Shown here in pieces: positions 24,657 to 31,198 of a stretch of DNA of 49,833 nt. Within the stretch, counting starts at the first letter, position 1; each line of letters opens with the position of its first letter. Both the position numbers and the translations under genes were made by a program. Location of the stretch: positions 1-49,833 of IMG/VR virus record IMGVR_UViG_3300008050_000063; one strand, given 5' to 3'. Source of the stretch: a virus. The notes below the pieces were generated by a model. It saw only the letters and a program-made list of their open reading frames with translations. It had not been told where the DNA came from and did no database searches.

Positions 24657-25619
24657 TTATATTAATCCACCATCTGTAATTACCCAACCATCAGCTACCA
24701 ATGATGCTCTTGCAGCAGCTGCAGCAGAACTATAACCAACATATCCTGCATGAAGAGGTACATCATCTTGATGTGATTGGTTATTGAATGATATTAATGC
24801 TTTATCGTAATTTTCAGTTGACCACATTGTACCAAGAAATAAATTATGCATCGTTGTAACATTTGAAATATCCCAATTTGAAAGATCGACAGTGTGTGTA
24901 CCAGCTATAAATTGAAATGTACCTTGCATATTAGTTACATTGCTTGTGTTCCAATTATCTATATTTGGTGTAATTATATTAGAAGCTGAAAACATTTCAC
25001 TTAAATTTTCTGCAGAAGATGTATCTAAAAATGATAAATCTATCCCTTCTAATCTTGTTGAATGAAGAAATCTTGAAAAGTTAACAACATTACTTGTGTC
25101 CCATGTATCTATTCTTAAATCTGTTAATGTACCATAACTTCTAAACCAGTGTGACATCGATATTTGATTTGATACATCCCATCTACGACAATCTAAAGAA
25201 GTGATTGGTGAATAAGTTAAATATGAAATATTATTTGATGTTAATTTTAATTTATCAACAGCAGTAATAGAGATTAAATTAGTACAACCCCACAAGAAAA
25301 AACTCGAATTAATTTCTAACGGTCCCCAATTTTGTATACCTATTATTTTCCATGCTCCTGTTCCTCCACCCCAACCAAAATTCTCACATTTACCACTTAT
25401 TTTAACTGTATATGTACCAGGAGAAGGATATGTATGTGTTTTTTTAACGTCTGAGTATGAAGTTATAGTATCGCTTGTTCCATCACCCCATTCAACTAAC
25501 ATGTTATAGGTACCAGAAGATTTCAATGGTAAACCGATTTGAGTGGGTAACAACACACCATCATCAATATCTGTTTTCCAAGTTGATACAAATTTATTTT
25601 CTACTGCGAATTTAGTCAT
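24657..25619 (-). CDS. PKD-like + DUF285 repeat adhesin, 320 aa
   Basis: Same plan as the 373-aa neighbour: VEWGDGTSDTITSY plus HTYPSPGTYTVKISG, then a divergent set of repeats (WDTSNVVNFSRFL, LDTSSAENLSEMF, WNTSNVTNMQGTF, WDISNVTTMHNLF) and the shared cap. The repeats have lost most of the C/F-N-Q signature, so this copy is under different selection. Its start is adjacent to the stop of the 110-aa gene. Confidence 0.78.
   Translation of the reverse strand: MTKFAVENKFVSTWKTDIDDGVLLPTQIGLPLKSSGTYNMLVEWGDGTSDTITSYSDVKKTHTYPSPGTYTVKISGKCENFGWGGGTGAWKIIGIQNWGPLEINSSFFLWGCTNLISITAVDKLKLTSNNISYLTYSPITSLDCRRWDVSNQISMSHWFRSYGTLTDLRIDTWDTSNVVNFSRFLHSTRLEGIDLSFLDTSSAENLSEMFSASNIITPNIDNWNTSNVTNMQGTFQFIAGTHTVDLSNWDISNVTTMHNLFLGTMWSTENYDKALISFNNQSHQDDVPLHAGYVGYSSAAAAARASLVADGWVITDGGLI
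24664..24734 (-). repeat. DUF285 C-terminal cap repeat, copy 2
   Basis: Partner of 23530-23600, same orientation, 1.1 kb apart. It includes the Ala-rich string of GCAGCAGCTGCAGCAG type, itself a likely recombination point. Confidence 0.75.
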
Positions 25620-25952
25620 TTAATTAGTCCACCCAGATGTTGCTACAACAGAACGAACCCATAAATCATCTTCTATACATTCGTAAAGATAATTACCAAG
25701 ATATGATTTTTGTCCTTTTAGTCCCGTCGCAACTGCTCCTGAAGGAGGACTGATCCATTGCTCAATTGTTTCAATTTCTTTTATAATGTCCCCAGAAATA
25801 CCATCGAATCCAGCAAGTCCGCCATTTGTTACAGGAACATCACTAGGTTTTGATACTTTGTTTAATATTTCATCAGCATTCTCAATCACTTCAACGTGAT
25901 CATGCATTAAAGGACCTTTTACTATTTTATCAACTGTTAATTTCATAGACAT
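25620..25952 (-). CDS. Hypothetical fibre-operon protein, 110 aa
   Basis: ATG with SD AAGGAGATAG. Helical middle (NADEILNKVSKP), a Gly/Pro-rich turn region, and a C-terminal beta module (GQKSYLGNYLYECIEDDLWVRS) resembling short carbohydrate- or chitin-binding-like modules. No family sure. Located between the 159-aa and DUF285 genes, all from the late promoter at 26524-26531; perhaps an adaptor between fibre and baseplate. Confidence 0.55.
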   Translation of the reverse strand: MSMKLTVDKIVKGPLMHDHVEVIENADEILNKVSKPSDVPVTNGGLAGFDGISGDIIKEIETIEQWISPPSGAVATGLKGQKSYLGNYLYECIEDDLWVRSVVATSGWTN

Positions 25953-25963
25953 AATCTATCTCC

Positions 25964-26443
25964 TTAAGGTGTAAATGTTAAACCGCTTAATTCAACATTA
26001 GCAGGTTGTGAAAAGTTTGAACCATCAGCCCAAGTTGTTGTCCCAGTTTCTTCAATTTTTTGGACTCTCCATCCTGATGTTGCATAAGATGTTCCTACAT
26101 TTGCTTCTGCAATAAAAACATTTGTACCTCTTGTTTGAATTACTGAGGAGTAATTCGAAGGCACTAAATTATTAACTGCATCGACTACGCTTTTATCAAA
26201 TGTTTTTAATTGATCTCCTGAAAGTTTCACATCTCCAGAGTTGTCTATTCCTACTGAATCTACGTTTATTGTCGCGCCTGAAATGTTAAGTTGTGATGGG
26301 TTTACTGAATATACTAGTTGGGCGAATCTTTGCTCAGTTAAAGGTTTACTTTCGTCACCTTCAACCATCGCTGATACAACTGCCCAAGGAACTTGCATAT
26401 ATTTGCCGTAGTCTGCTCTTCCGTGTTTGCTCGGTTGGTACAT
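25964..26443 (-). CDS. Hypothetical virion-type protein, 159 aa
   Basis: A helical start (YGKYMQVPWAVVSAMVEG) precedes a beta-rich region with ISGATINVDSVGIDNSGDVK and a C-terminal module ending VELSGLTFTP. TRGTNVFIAEANVGTSYATSGWRV resembles a short repeat unit found in the 110-aa neighbour (SVVATSGWTN). Probably a fibre-base or hinge protein, from context. First gene after the late promoter; SD GGAGAAAA. Confidence 0.55.
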   Translation of the reverse strand: MYQPSKHGRADYGKYMQVPWAVVSAMVEGDESKPLTEQRFAQLVYSVNPSQLNISGATINVDSVGIDNSGDVKLSGDQLKTFDKSVVDAVNNLVPSNYSSVIQTRGTNVFIAEANVGTSYATSGWRVQKIEETGTTTWADGSNFSQPANVELSGLTFTP

Positions 26444-26518
26444 ATTTTTCTCCGTATGTGTATATGTTAGCTTTCGCTTAGATGTAAAACATCTTAAACA
26501 ATTAAATTTTATATTGTT

Positions 26519-27247
26519 TTAAATATTTATAAGTTTAATCATCTTTATAACTTCAGTAGGAAATGATTTCCATTTAAGCATTTTAAACATTTTGAGTTTG
26601 TCTTGCAATATGATTTCCTTTGAAGTTTTTGATGTTGTTGGAGCATTTTGATATTGAATCATTTTAAAACTATCTTTAATATCAGGGAAATGGAAAAATT
26701 CTGGTTTAAAATCAAATTTTTGGTGAATTCTTGCTGTATATTCTATATGTTCCCAGCATTGGTTAGATAGTTCGGTAGAATACAGACCAGCCGTCTCTAC
26801 ACACTCCCTAGAGTAAAAAGAGAAATATCCGTATAGAATATTGCATATATCAACTTCAGATGCTAGAGTGTACTTAATATAGTTTTTATGATCTTGTTTT
26901 AAAATAGCATTTAGATGAACTAACTTATATTTTTCTGAGATTCTTATATATTCTTTAAAACAATCGTTGTTTATAATTTGGACATCGTCTTCAATTAAGA
27001 ATAAATAATCTTCTCCAGACATTAAAAAATCGTGAATCAAAATATTCTTATTATGATTCACGGATTTAAAATTCGGTAAAGAGTTATGTATATATTTCCT
27101 TACACCTGGGAGATATTCTTTGACTTGGTCATATAGTGGTTTGTCAGAAGCATCTACGATTCTAACATTTTCAATATTGGGTTGTAGGGACTTTAACAAA
27201 ACTTTAAGACAATCTAATCTGTCTTTTACTATTATACCTATATACAT
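26519..27247 (-). CDS. GT-A type glycosyltransferase, 242 aa
   Basis: N-terminal strand-turn of GT-A enzymes (MYIGIIVKDRLDCLKVLLKSL), NVRIVDASDKP, and YLFLIEDDVQIIN, where E86-D87-D88 is the DxD-like metal/nucleotide-sugar site. A later WEHIEYTARIHQK fits the acceptor side. Known: phage GTs modify DNA bases, host O-antigen or phage proteins. Which applies here is not visible; lack of a T4 AGT/BGT signature and position beside fibre genes favour virion or surface glycosylation. No exact late box upstream. Confidence 0.75.
   Translation of the reverse strand: MYIGIIVKDRLDCLKVLLKSLQPNIENVRIVDASDKPLYDQVKEYLPGVRKYIHNSLPNFKSVNHNKNILIHDFLMSGEDYLFLIEDDVQIINNDCFKEYIRISEKYKLVHLNAILKQDHKNYIKYTLASEVDICNILYGYFSFYSRECVETAGLYSTELSNQCWEHIEYTARIHQKFDFKPEFFHFPDIKDSFKMIQYQNAPTTSKTSKEIILQDKLKMFKMLKWKSFPTEVIKMIKLINI
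26524..26531 (-). promoter_or_regulatory. Late promoter for the 26443-23178 gene set
   Basis: TATTTATA (+ strand), inside the last codons of the glycosyltransferase gene and about 80 bases before the ATG at 26443. The longer leader holds a 6-bp hairpin (AGATGT/ACATCT, about 26479-26493). Confidence 0.65.
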
Positions 27248-27255
27248 ATTATACT

Positions 27256-27459
27256 TTATACTGGAAAATATAATTCAATCGTTGTGATATTTTCGCCGTT
27301 AACTCTTATAATTTTGCTATTATCTTTAGCTTCAATTATTGCACCACTTACAAGCATTGTTTCTAAATGAGTTAATGCATCTCCACTTGTTGAGTGTTCT
27401 GTGTCGTACCAAAATGGTGGTATATCAACCGTCTTAATTAGCATTGGATATTTTGCCAT
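27256..27459 (-). CDS. Hypothetical protein, 67 aa
   Basis: ATG with SD AAAGGAAAA. Compact alpha/beta sequence (MLIKTVDIPPFWYD, ALTHLETMLVSGA, IIRVNGENITTIELYFPV). No family recognised. Nine bases before the glycosyltransferase gene in the same direction, so a linked role is likely. The 126 bases upstream (27460-27585) show no promoter match and only a 28-codon frame without SD. Confidence 0.5.
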   Translation of the reverse strand: MAKYPMLIKTVDIPPFWYDTEHSTSGDALTHLETMLVSGAIIEAKDNSKIIRVNGENITTIELYFPV

Positions 27460-27585
27460 AATTTATTTTCCTTTTTTTTTCACTTTTTTAGTTAAAATTG
27501 GTTTAAAGTGTGAGTAAAATTAGTATAACATCCAATGGTTTTTTGGGAGTCATAAAACACTACACTAGCACTATACATATTTTTA

Positions 27586-29481
27586 TTAAAATGATACAAG
27601 AATTGTTCCTGTGCCTTCAATATTCATTCCTAATTTTGTCATCATGTATGACAATCCTTTATCTGCCCAACCTTTAATAATTCCCCAGAATCTATCCCAG
27701 ATTTTTTTAAAACCTTCTGTTAATTTTGCTGCTAGTTTTCCAGAGAAATCTTTAACAGCATTGACAGCAGATTTTAGGTTCCAATCTAATAGAAGTTCTG
27801 CTTCTTCAAAGATAGGTGTTAATTCTTCATCAATTATAACGTTTAAATAATCCCATAATGAATTATTGTTAATTGACTCATTTACATTTTTTGCTTGAGA
27901 ACTAATTGCTAAAGCAGAACCACCACCAGTTTTTACCCTGACTTTAAAATCAACTTTATTAGCATATTGTTCTGACCACTTAATAGCAGATAAATCAGAA
28001 TATTCTTTAGTTCCTTCAGGACCAAATACTAAAATTTTATTTGCAATTGAGTCTGCTTCAGGACTTTTTGCAATTGCTTCATCAATATCTAGTAAACCAC
28101 TGTATTTATATGTTCCGGTTGCTGCTTCAAATATGCACCATTTCTTGTAATTGAAATCACCCATAATAACTTGTAACTTTTGATGCAAGTTTGCTTCTAA
28201 GTCTTTCATCTTGATAGCTTTCTGAACTTCATTCTGCATTTGTTTTGATTGTGTTTTAAGAAAATCCATATACCACTTATTGATAAAACCTTTATCAGGT
28301 ATTAATGATTTATCTAGTAATGTGTATGCATCTTTCTTAGGTAAATCAACAACCCCAGCTAAATCTTTTGAATTTTTCATTTCCCAATTTATTTGATTAT
28401 TGATTGCTGAGTTCTTTTCTGCTTTATTTTTACTTTTGATATTTTTGTCATACCATTTTTCTATTTCTTTTTTCCTCATTTCAACATAAGCTTCACGAAC
28501 TAATTTTCTAGTACCACCCATTCCATATTTGAATTTTGCAGTGAATGCTTTTTCTTCTGCTTCTTCAATAAATTGGTAAGCAAGTTTACTACTTTCACCT
28601 TTTTCAAACTTATCATAATACAACATACCAGCATATAGAACTCCTGCAGCATCTTTAGTTAATGAACCAGACATAAGCTGTGAACCACCAGTTTGTTTTA
28701 AACTTATTTGATTTTTCTTGTCACCTTTGATATCTGTTTTAGGTACATCTGATTTACCAAATCCTTTGGCGCCTTCTTGTGTAAGTAATGAAGAACCCCA
28801 ACCTTTGATGTGCTTAGGTGATGTACTTCCAAAAAATTCTAAACTTTTTCCTAAAGCACCTTTAGAATATTTTTTAATAACATTATTTCCAGTACTTATT
28901 AATTCATCAAAGAATGATTGAAATGTTGTTATATTATTTTTATCCATTTTTGCTAAACTGTATGCTTTTTCTAAATCTTCTGGTTTAGGTTTTTCTTGTA
29001 TAGATCCAGTTATCTGCCGTAAATTATATGCAACTGATATTCCCATTTCAAAATCTGCTGCTTTCGGTGCAGATGATTTTTTCCCAAGTGTTGCTTTGTT
29101 AATTTTGATACGATAAAATATATTTGTTGCTTTGTCAACACGTATAACTGCTTGCATACTGCTAGATGCATGATCTAAACCACCATTTACTATTTTAATA
29201 TCAGTTATACCTCTTGAATTAACTTCATCATTAACAGCAATACCAGCAGGAACTAGAATTACATTGTCTTTACCAAATACTTTTTGAAAATCTTTCTCTA
29301 CACTTTGTATCTTAACTTCATTATCAATTGTCATACTTGGACCACTATCACTTTTCGGATTAAGATAAATAATATCTGCTTTATCAAGTATATCTTTAAT
29401 TTTATTATTATTGTCTGACGTTGCAGATTCTTTAATTAATATTTTATTTTTTTCATCACAAAATTCTTTAAAACTTATCAT
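27586..29481 (-). CDS. Large probable capsid-internal protein with N-terminal targeting peptide, 631 aa
   Basis: ATG 29481 (MISFKEFCDEKNKILIKES) is preferred; the longer frame to 29613 reads through a remnant of the neighbouring gene in a wrong frame. The N-terminus contains I-K-E-S (cut after E18), a T4 prohead-protease type site. About residues 230-290 hold PKTDIKG...QISLKQTGGSQLMSG, which resembles the D...(D/E/S)xK core of PD-(D/E)XK nucleases. Lys-rich helices follow, then a C-terminal amphipathic region (FKKIWDRFWGIIKGWADKGL). Inferred: a packaged, possibly ejected protein. No family named. Confidence 0.6.
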   Translation of the reverse strand: MISFKEFCDEKNKILIKESATSDNNNKIKDILDKADIIYLNPKSDSGPSMTIDNEVKIQSVEKDFQKVFGKDNVILVPAGIAVNDEVNSRGITDIKIVNGGLDHASSSMQAVIRVDKATNIFYRIKINKATLGKKSSAPKAADFEMGISVAYNLRQITGSIQEKPKPEDLEKAYSLAKMDKNNITTFQSFFDELISTGNNVIKKYSKGALGKSLEFFGSTSPKHIKGWGSSLLTQEGAKGFGKSDVPKTDIKGDKKNQISLKQTGGSQLMSGSLTKDAAGVLYAGMLYYDKFEKGESSKLAYQFIEEAEEKAFTAKFKYGMGGTRKLVREAYVEMRKKEIEKWYDKNIKSKNKAEKNSAINNQINWEMKNSKDLAGVVDLPKKDAYTLLDKSLIPDKGFINKWYMDFLKTQSKQMQNEVQKAIKMKDLEANLHQKLQVIMGDFNYKKWCIFEAATGTYKYSGLLDIDEAIAKSPEADSIANKILVFGPEGTKEYSDLSAIKWSEQYANKVDFKVRVKTGGGSALAISSQAKNVNESINNNSLWDYLNVIIDEELTPIFEEAELLLDWNLKSAVNAVKDFSGKLAAKLTEGFKKIWDRFWGIIKGWADKGLSYMMTKLGMNIEGTGTILVSF

Positions 29482-29483
29482 TT

Positions 29484-29600
29484 TTATCCTACGAAAAACC
29501 CAATTGCTGGATATTCTGCTTTTATTTCTTCCATTAGAGCATCTCGCTCTGTTATACCTTCGTCTTTGATACTTGTGTTTACAGTTCCTCCTCCGAGAAT
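29484..29600 (-). pseudogene. Displaced C-terminal remnant of the neck-like gene
   Basis: Reading - strand from 29600 gives 38 codons plus stop that match the last 38 codons of the gene at 30381-31136: both begin ILGGGT and end EYPAIGF(F/Y)VG. 28 of 38 residues are identical and the other ten are conservative (V/I, T/S, D/E, R/K, F/Y). It lacks a start and is cut off by a stop just upstream. This is the older ending, separated from its gene by the HNH insertion. Confidence 0.85.
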
Positions 29601-29602
29601 TT
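29584..29602. repeat. 19-bp direct repeat at HNH cassette border, left copy
   Basis: GTTCCTCCTCCGAGAATTT, identical to 30481-30499 in the same orientation. The pair bounds an 897-bp unit holding the HNH gene and the replacement gene ending. Confidence 0.85.
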
Positions 29603-29641
29603 ACCAAACCCATTTTTTTAACCCAAGACTAAATTTTTTAT

Positions 29642-29657
29642 TATAAATATATTTATA
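29642..29657. promoter_or_regulatory. Back-to-back bidirectional late promoters
   Basis: TATAAATATATTTATA is a perfect 16-bp palindrome made of a + strand TATAAATA (29642-29649) and a - strand TATAAATA (29650-29657). The + box drives the HNH gene; the - box would restore expression of the 631-aa gene that the insertion cut off from its operon. An 8-bp AT stem (29635-29642 with 29660-29667) touches the HNH SD. Confidence 0.7.
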
Positions 29658-29677
29658 AAAATAAAAAGGTGTAAATC

Positions 29678-30403
29678 ATGAACTATCAAAAAAATTATAA
29701 CTTACTCATCGAAAAATATAAAAATCTAAATATTCAAAAAAGTAAAGAAATTAATCTTGAAAAACATCACATACTCCCAAAATCCATGGGTGGTACAAAC
29801 AATAAAGAAAATTTAGTTAATTTAACGGTAAAGGCACATTTTGTCGCTCACCATTTACTTTGGAAAATACATAGAAATAAAGAAATGGCATTTGCTTTTT
29901 GGCGAATGGTTAATAATAAAAATATTAATTTATCGATGTATGTAGAGGCAAAAAATAATTTTATAAAATTTAATAAAGGAGAAACAGCACCTAATTATGG
30001 TAAAAAACACACAGAAAAAACTAAGAACCAGATTAGTGTAACAATGAAAAAGAAAAATTTAACAGGAAAAAATAATTATTTTTATGGTAAAAAACACACA
30101 GAAAAAACTAAGAAAATGTATTCATTACAAAGAAAAGGAAAAACAAGACCCCAAAGTTTTATTGATAAAATGAAAACTAAAATGAAGGGGGAAAATAATC
30201 CAATGTTTGGTAAAAAAATATCAGAAGAACATAAAGAAAAAATTAGAGAAGCAAATCGTAAAAGAAAAGGTTTGCCTTCTCCTAACAAAGGCAAACCTCA
30301 AGATAAATCACAATGTCCGTTTTGTATGAAAATAGGCGGTAAGAGTAATATGAAACGTTATCATTTTAATAACTGCAGATCTAACCCACGTAAAAACCAA
30401 TAG
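29678..30403 (+). CDS. HNH homing endonuclease with NUMOD3-type repeats and zinc finger, 241 aa
   Basis: HNH core KHHILPKSMGGTNNKENLVN plus KAHFVAHHL (H30, H31, N45, H58, H59). Three DNA-binding repeats follow, of NUMOD3 type: NYGKKHTEKTKNQIS, FYGKKHTEKTKKMYS and MFGKKISEEHKEKIREA. A C-terminal CPFCMKIGG...RYHFNNC zinc finger ends the protein. Known: free-standing HNH enzymes spread by cutting alleles that lack them. Its 3' end overlaps the end of the neck-like gene by 23 bases, and its direction opposes all flanking genes. Paralogue of the protein at 38750. Confidence 0.9.
   Translation: MNYQKNYNLLIEKYKNLNIQKSKEINLEKHHILPKSMGGTNNKENLVNLTVKAHFVAHHLLWKIHRNKEMAFAFWRMVNNKNINLSMYVEAKNNFIKFNKGETAPNYGKKHTEKTKNQISVTMKKKNLTGKNNYFYGKKHTEKTKKMYSLQRKGKTRPQSFIDKMKTKMKGENNPMFGKKISEEHKEKIREANRKRKGLPSPNKGKPQDKSQCPFCMKIGGKSNMKRYHFNNCRSNPRKNQ
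29996..30112 (+). repeat. 30-bp exact repeat inside the HNH gene
   Basis: TATGGTAAAAAACACACAGA and the following ten bases occur at 29996-30025 and 30083-30112, 87 bp (29 codons) apart. They encode NUMOD3 units 1 and 2. Confidence 0.8.
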
Positions 30404-31136
30404 CAGGATATTCTGCTTTAAGTTCTTCTAAAAGTGTTTCTTTTTCTGCAATGCCTTCTTCCTTTATAGAAGAATTTATTGTTCCTCCTCCGAGAATTTG
30501 CACACCTTCATATTTTGCTCTAATATTTCCTAGTGTTATTTTTGCCTCTGCTAAACCTAAGCGTTTAACTATTGATTCACCATACTGTTGATCTTCAGGA
30601 CGTATTGTGTAACATCCACATACTACCCACGCAGCAGGAACATCACCACCAATTTTTGTAGGGTCTGGATTTAATTTAAGCATTTTTGTTCTGGGATTAT
30701 ATTCAAATTGATACCCTCCTCCAGTCATTCTTTTTGTGAGTTCAATTGATTGCATTGCGAGATGATAAGAAGTCCAACCACCTGGTGACATCATTGGCCA
30801 GGCTCCACCAGTTGCGTTCCAAAAAGCATTTTCAACTGTAAATAATGTGTTTATACCATCTGTTCTGATTCCACCATCATCATTGAACGCAAATACACCC
30901 TGTACATTTCCTGGCATTTCAAAACCAACACCTTGTACATATCCAGATAATGGGCATGCAATATATTCTTGTTCTTGTATTACCCAACGTGTAAATTCTT
31001 CAACTGAATCGTTTATACAATCATCAAGTTGGTCATCTGTTAACTCAGCTTGAATTAAAGGCCATCCTAATTTTCTTAAGATCCAACCCTTAAATTCCTC
31101 TCTGGTTGTTATTGAAAAGTCAAGATATGTTGACAT
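30381..31136 (-). CDS. Putative neck / head-tail connector protein, 251 aa
   Basis: Begins LDFSITTREEFKGWILRKLG, LIQAELTDDQLDDCINDSVEEFTRW, then a Gly/Pro-rich virion domain (GYVQGVGFEMPGNVQGVFAF) and a basic helical end. Similar proteins in large T4-like phages are annotated as neck or connector proteins (gp13-like), but I recall this rather than can prove it. The last 38 codons were replaced along with the HNH gene. Divergent from terminase with shared overlapping late promoters. Confidence 0.6.
   Translation of the reverse strand: MSTYLDFSITTREEFKGWILRKLGWPLIQAELTDDQLDDCINDSVEEFTRWVIQEQEYIACPLSGYVQGVGFEMPGNVQGVFAFNDDGGIRTDGINTLFTVENAFWNATGGAWPMMSPGGWTSYHLAMQSIELTKRMTGGGYQFEYNPRTKMLKLNPDPTKIGGDVPAAWVVCGCYTIRPEDQQYGESIVKRLGLAEAKITLGNIRAKYEGVQILGGGTINSSIKEEGIAEKETLLEELKAEYPAIGFYVG
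30481..30499. repeat. 19-bp direct repeat at HNH cassette border, right copy
   Basis: Encodes the Leu-Gly-Gly-Gly-Thr turn of the neck-like protein (- strand). Identity to 29584-29602 marks the crossover point. Confidence 0.85.
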
Positions 31137-31160
31137 AATTTTTAAGTTCCTTTTTAATAT

Positions 31161-31172
31161 TATTTATAAATA
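31161..31172. promoter_or_regulatory. Overlapping divergent late promoters (terminase / neck-like gene)
   Basis: TATTTATAAATA is a palindrome that contains TATAAATA on the + strand (31165-31172, 26 bases before the terminase ATG) and on the - strand (31168-31161, 24 bases before 31136). The two boxes share four bases, so only one direction can be used at a time on a given molecule. Confidence 0.75.
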
Positions 31173-31198
31173 TATTTAACAGTACACAAGGTTATAGT

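Noticed and set aside
27492-27578. 28-codon - strand frame in the gap before the 67-aa gene
   Set aside because: No Shine-Dalgarno sequence and no match to anything; treated as chance.
29482-29613. N-terminal extension of the 631-aa protein (Arg-rich, 44 residues)
   Set aside because: It is the out-of-frame reading of the displaced neck-gene ending; the true frame there matches the neighbour's C-terminus.
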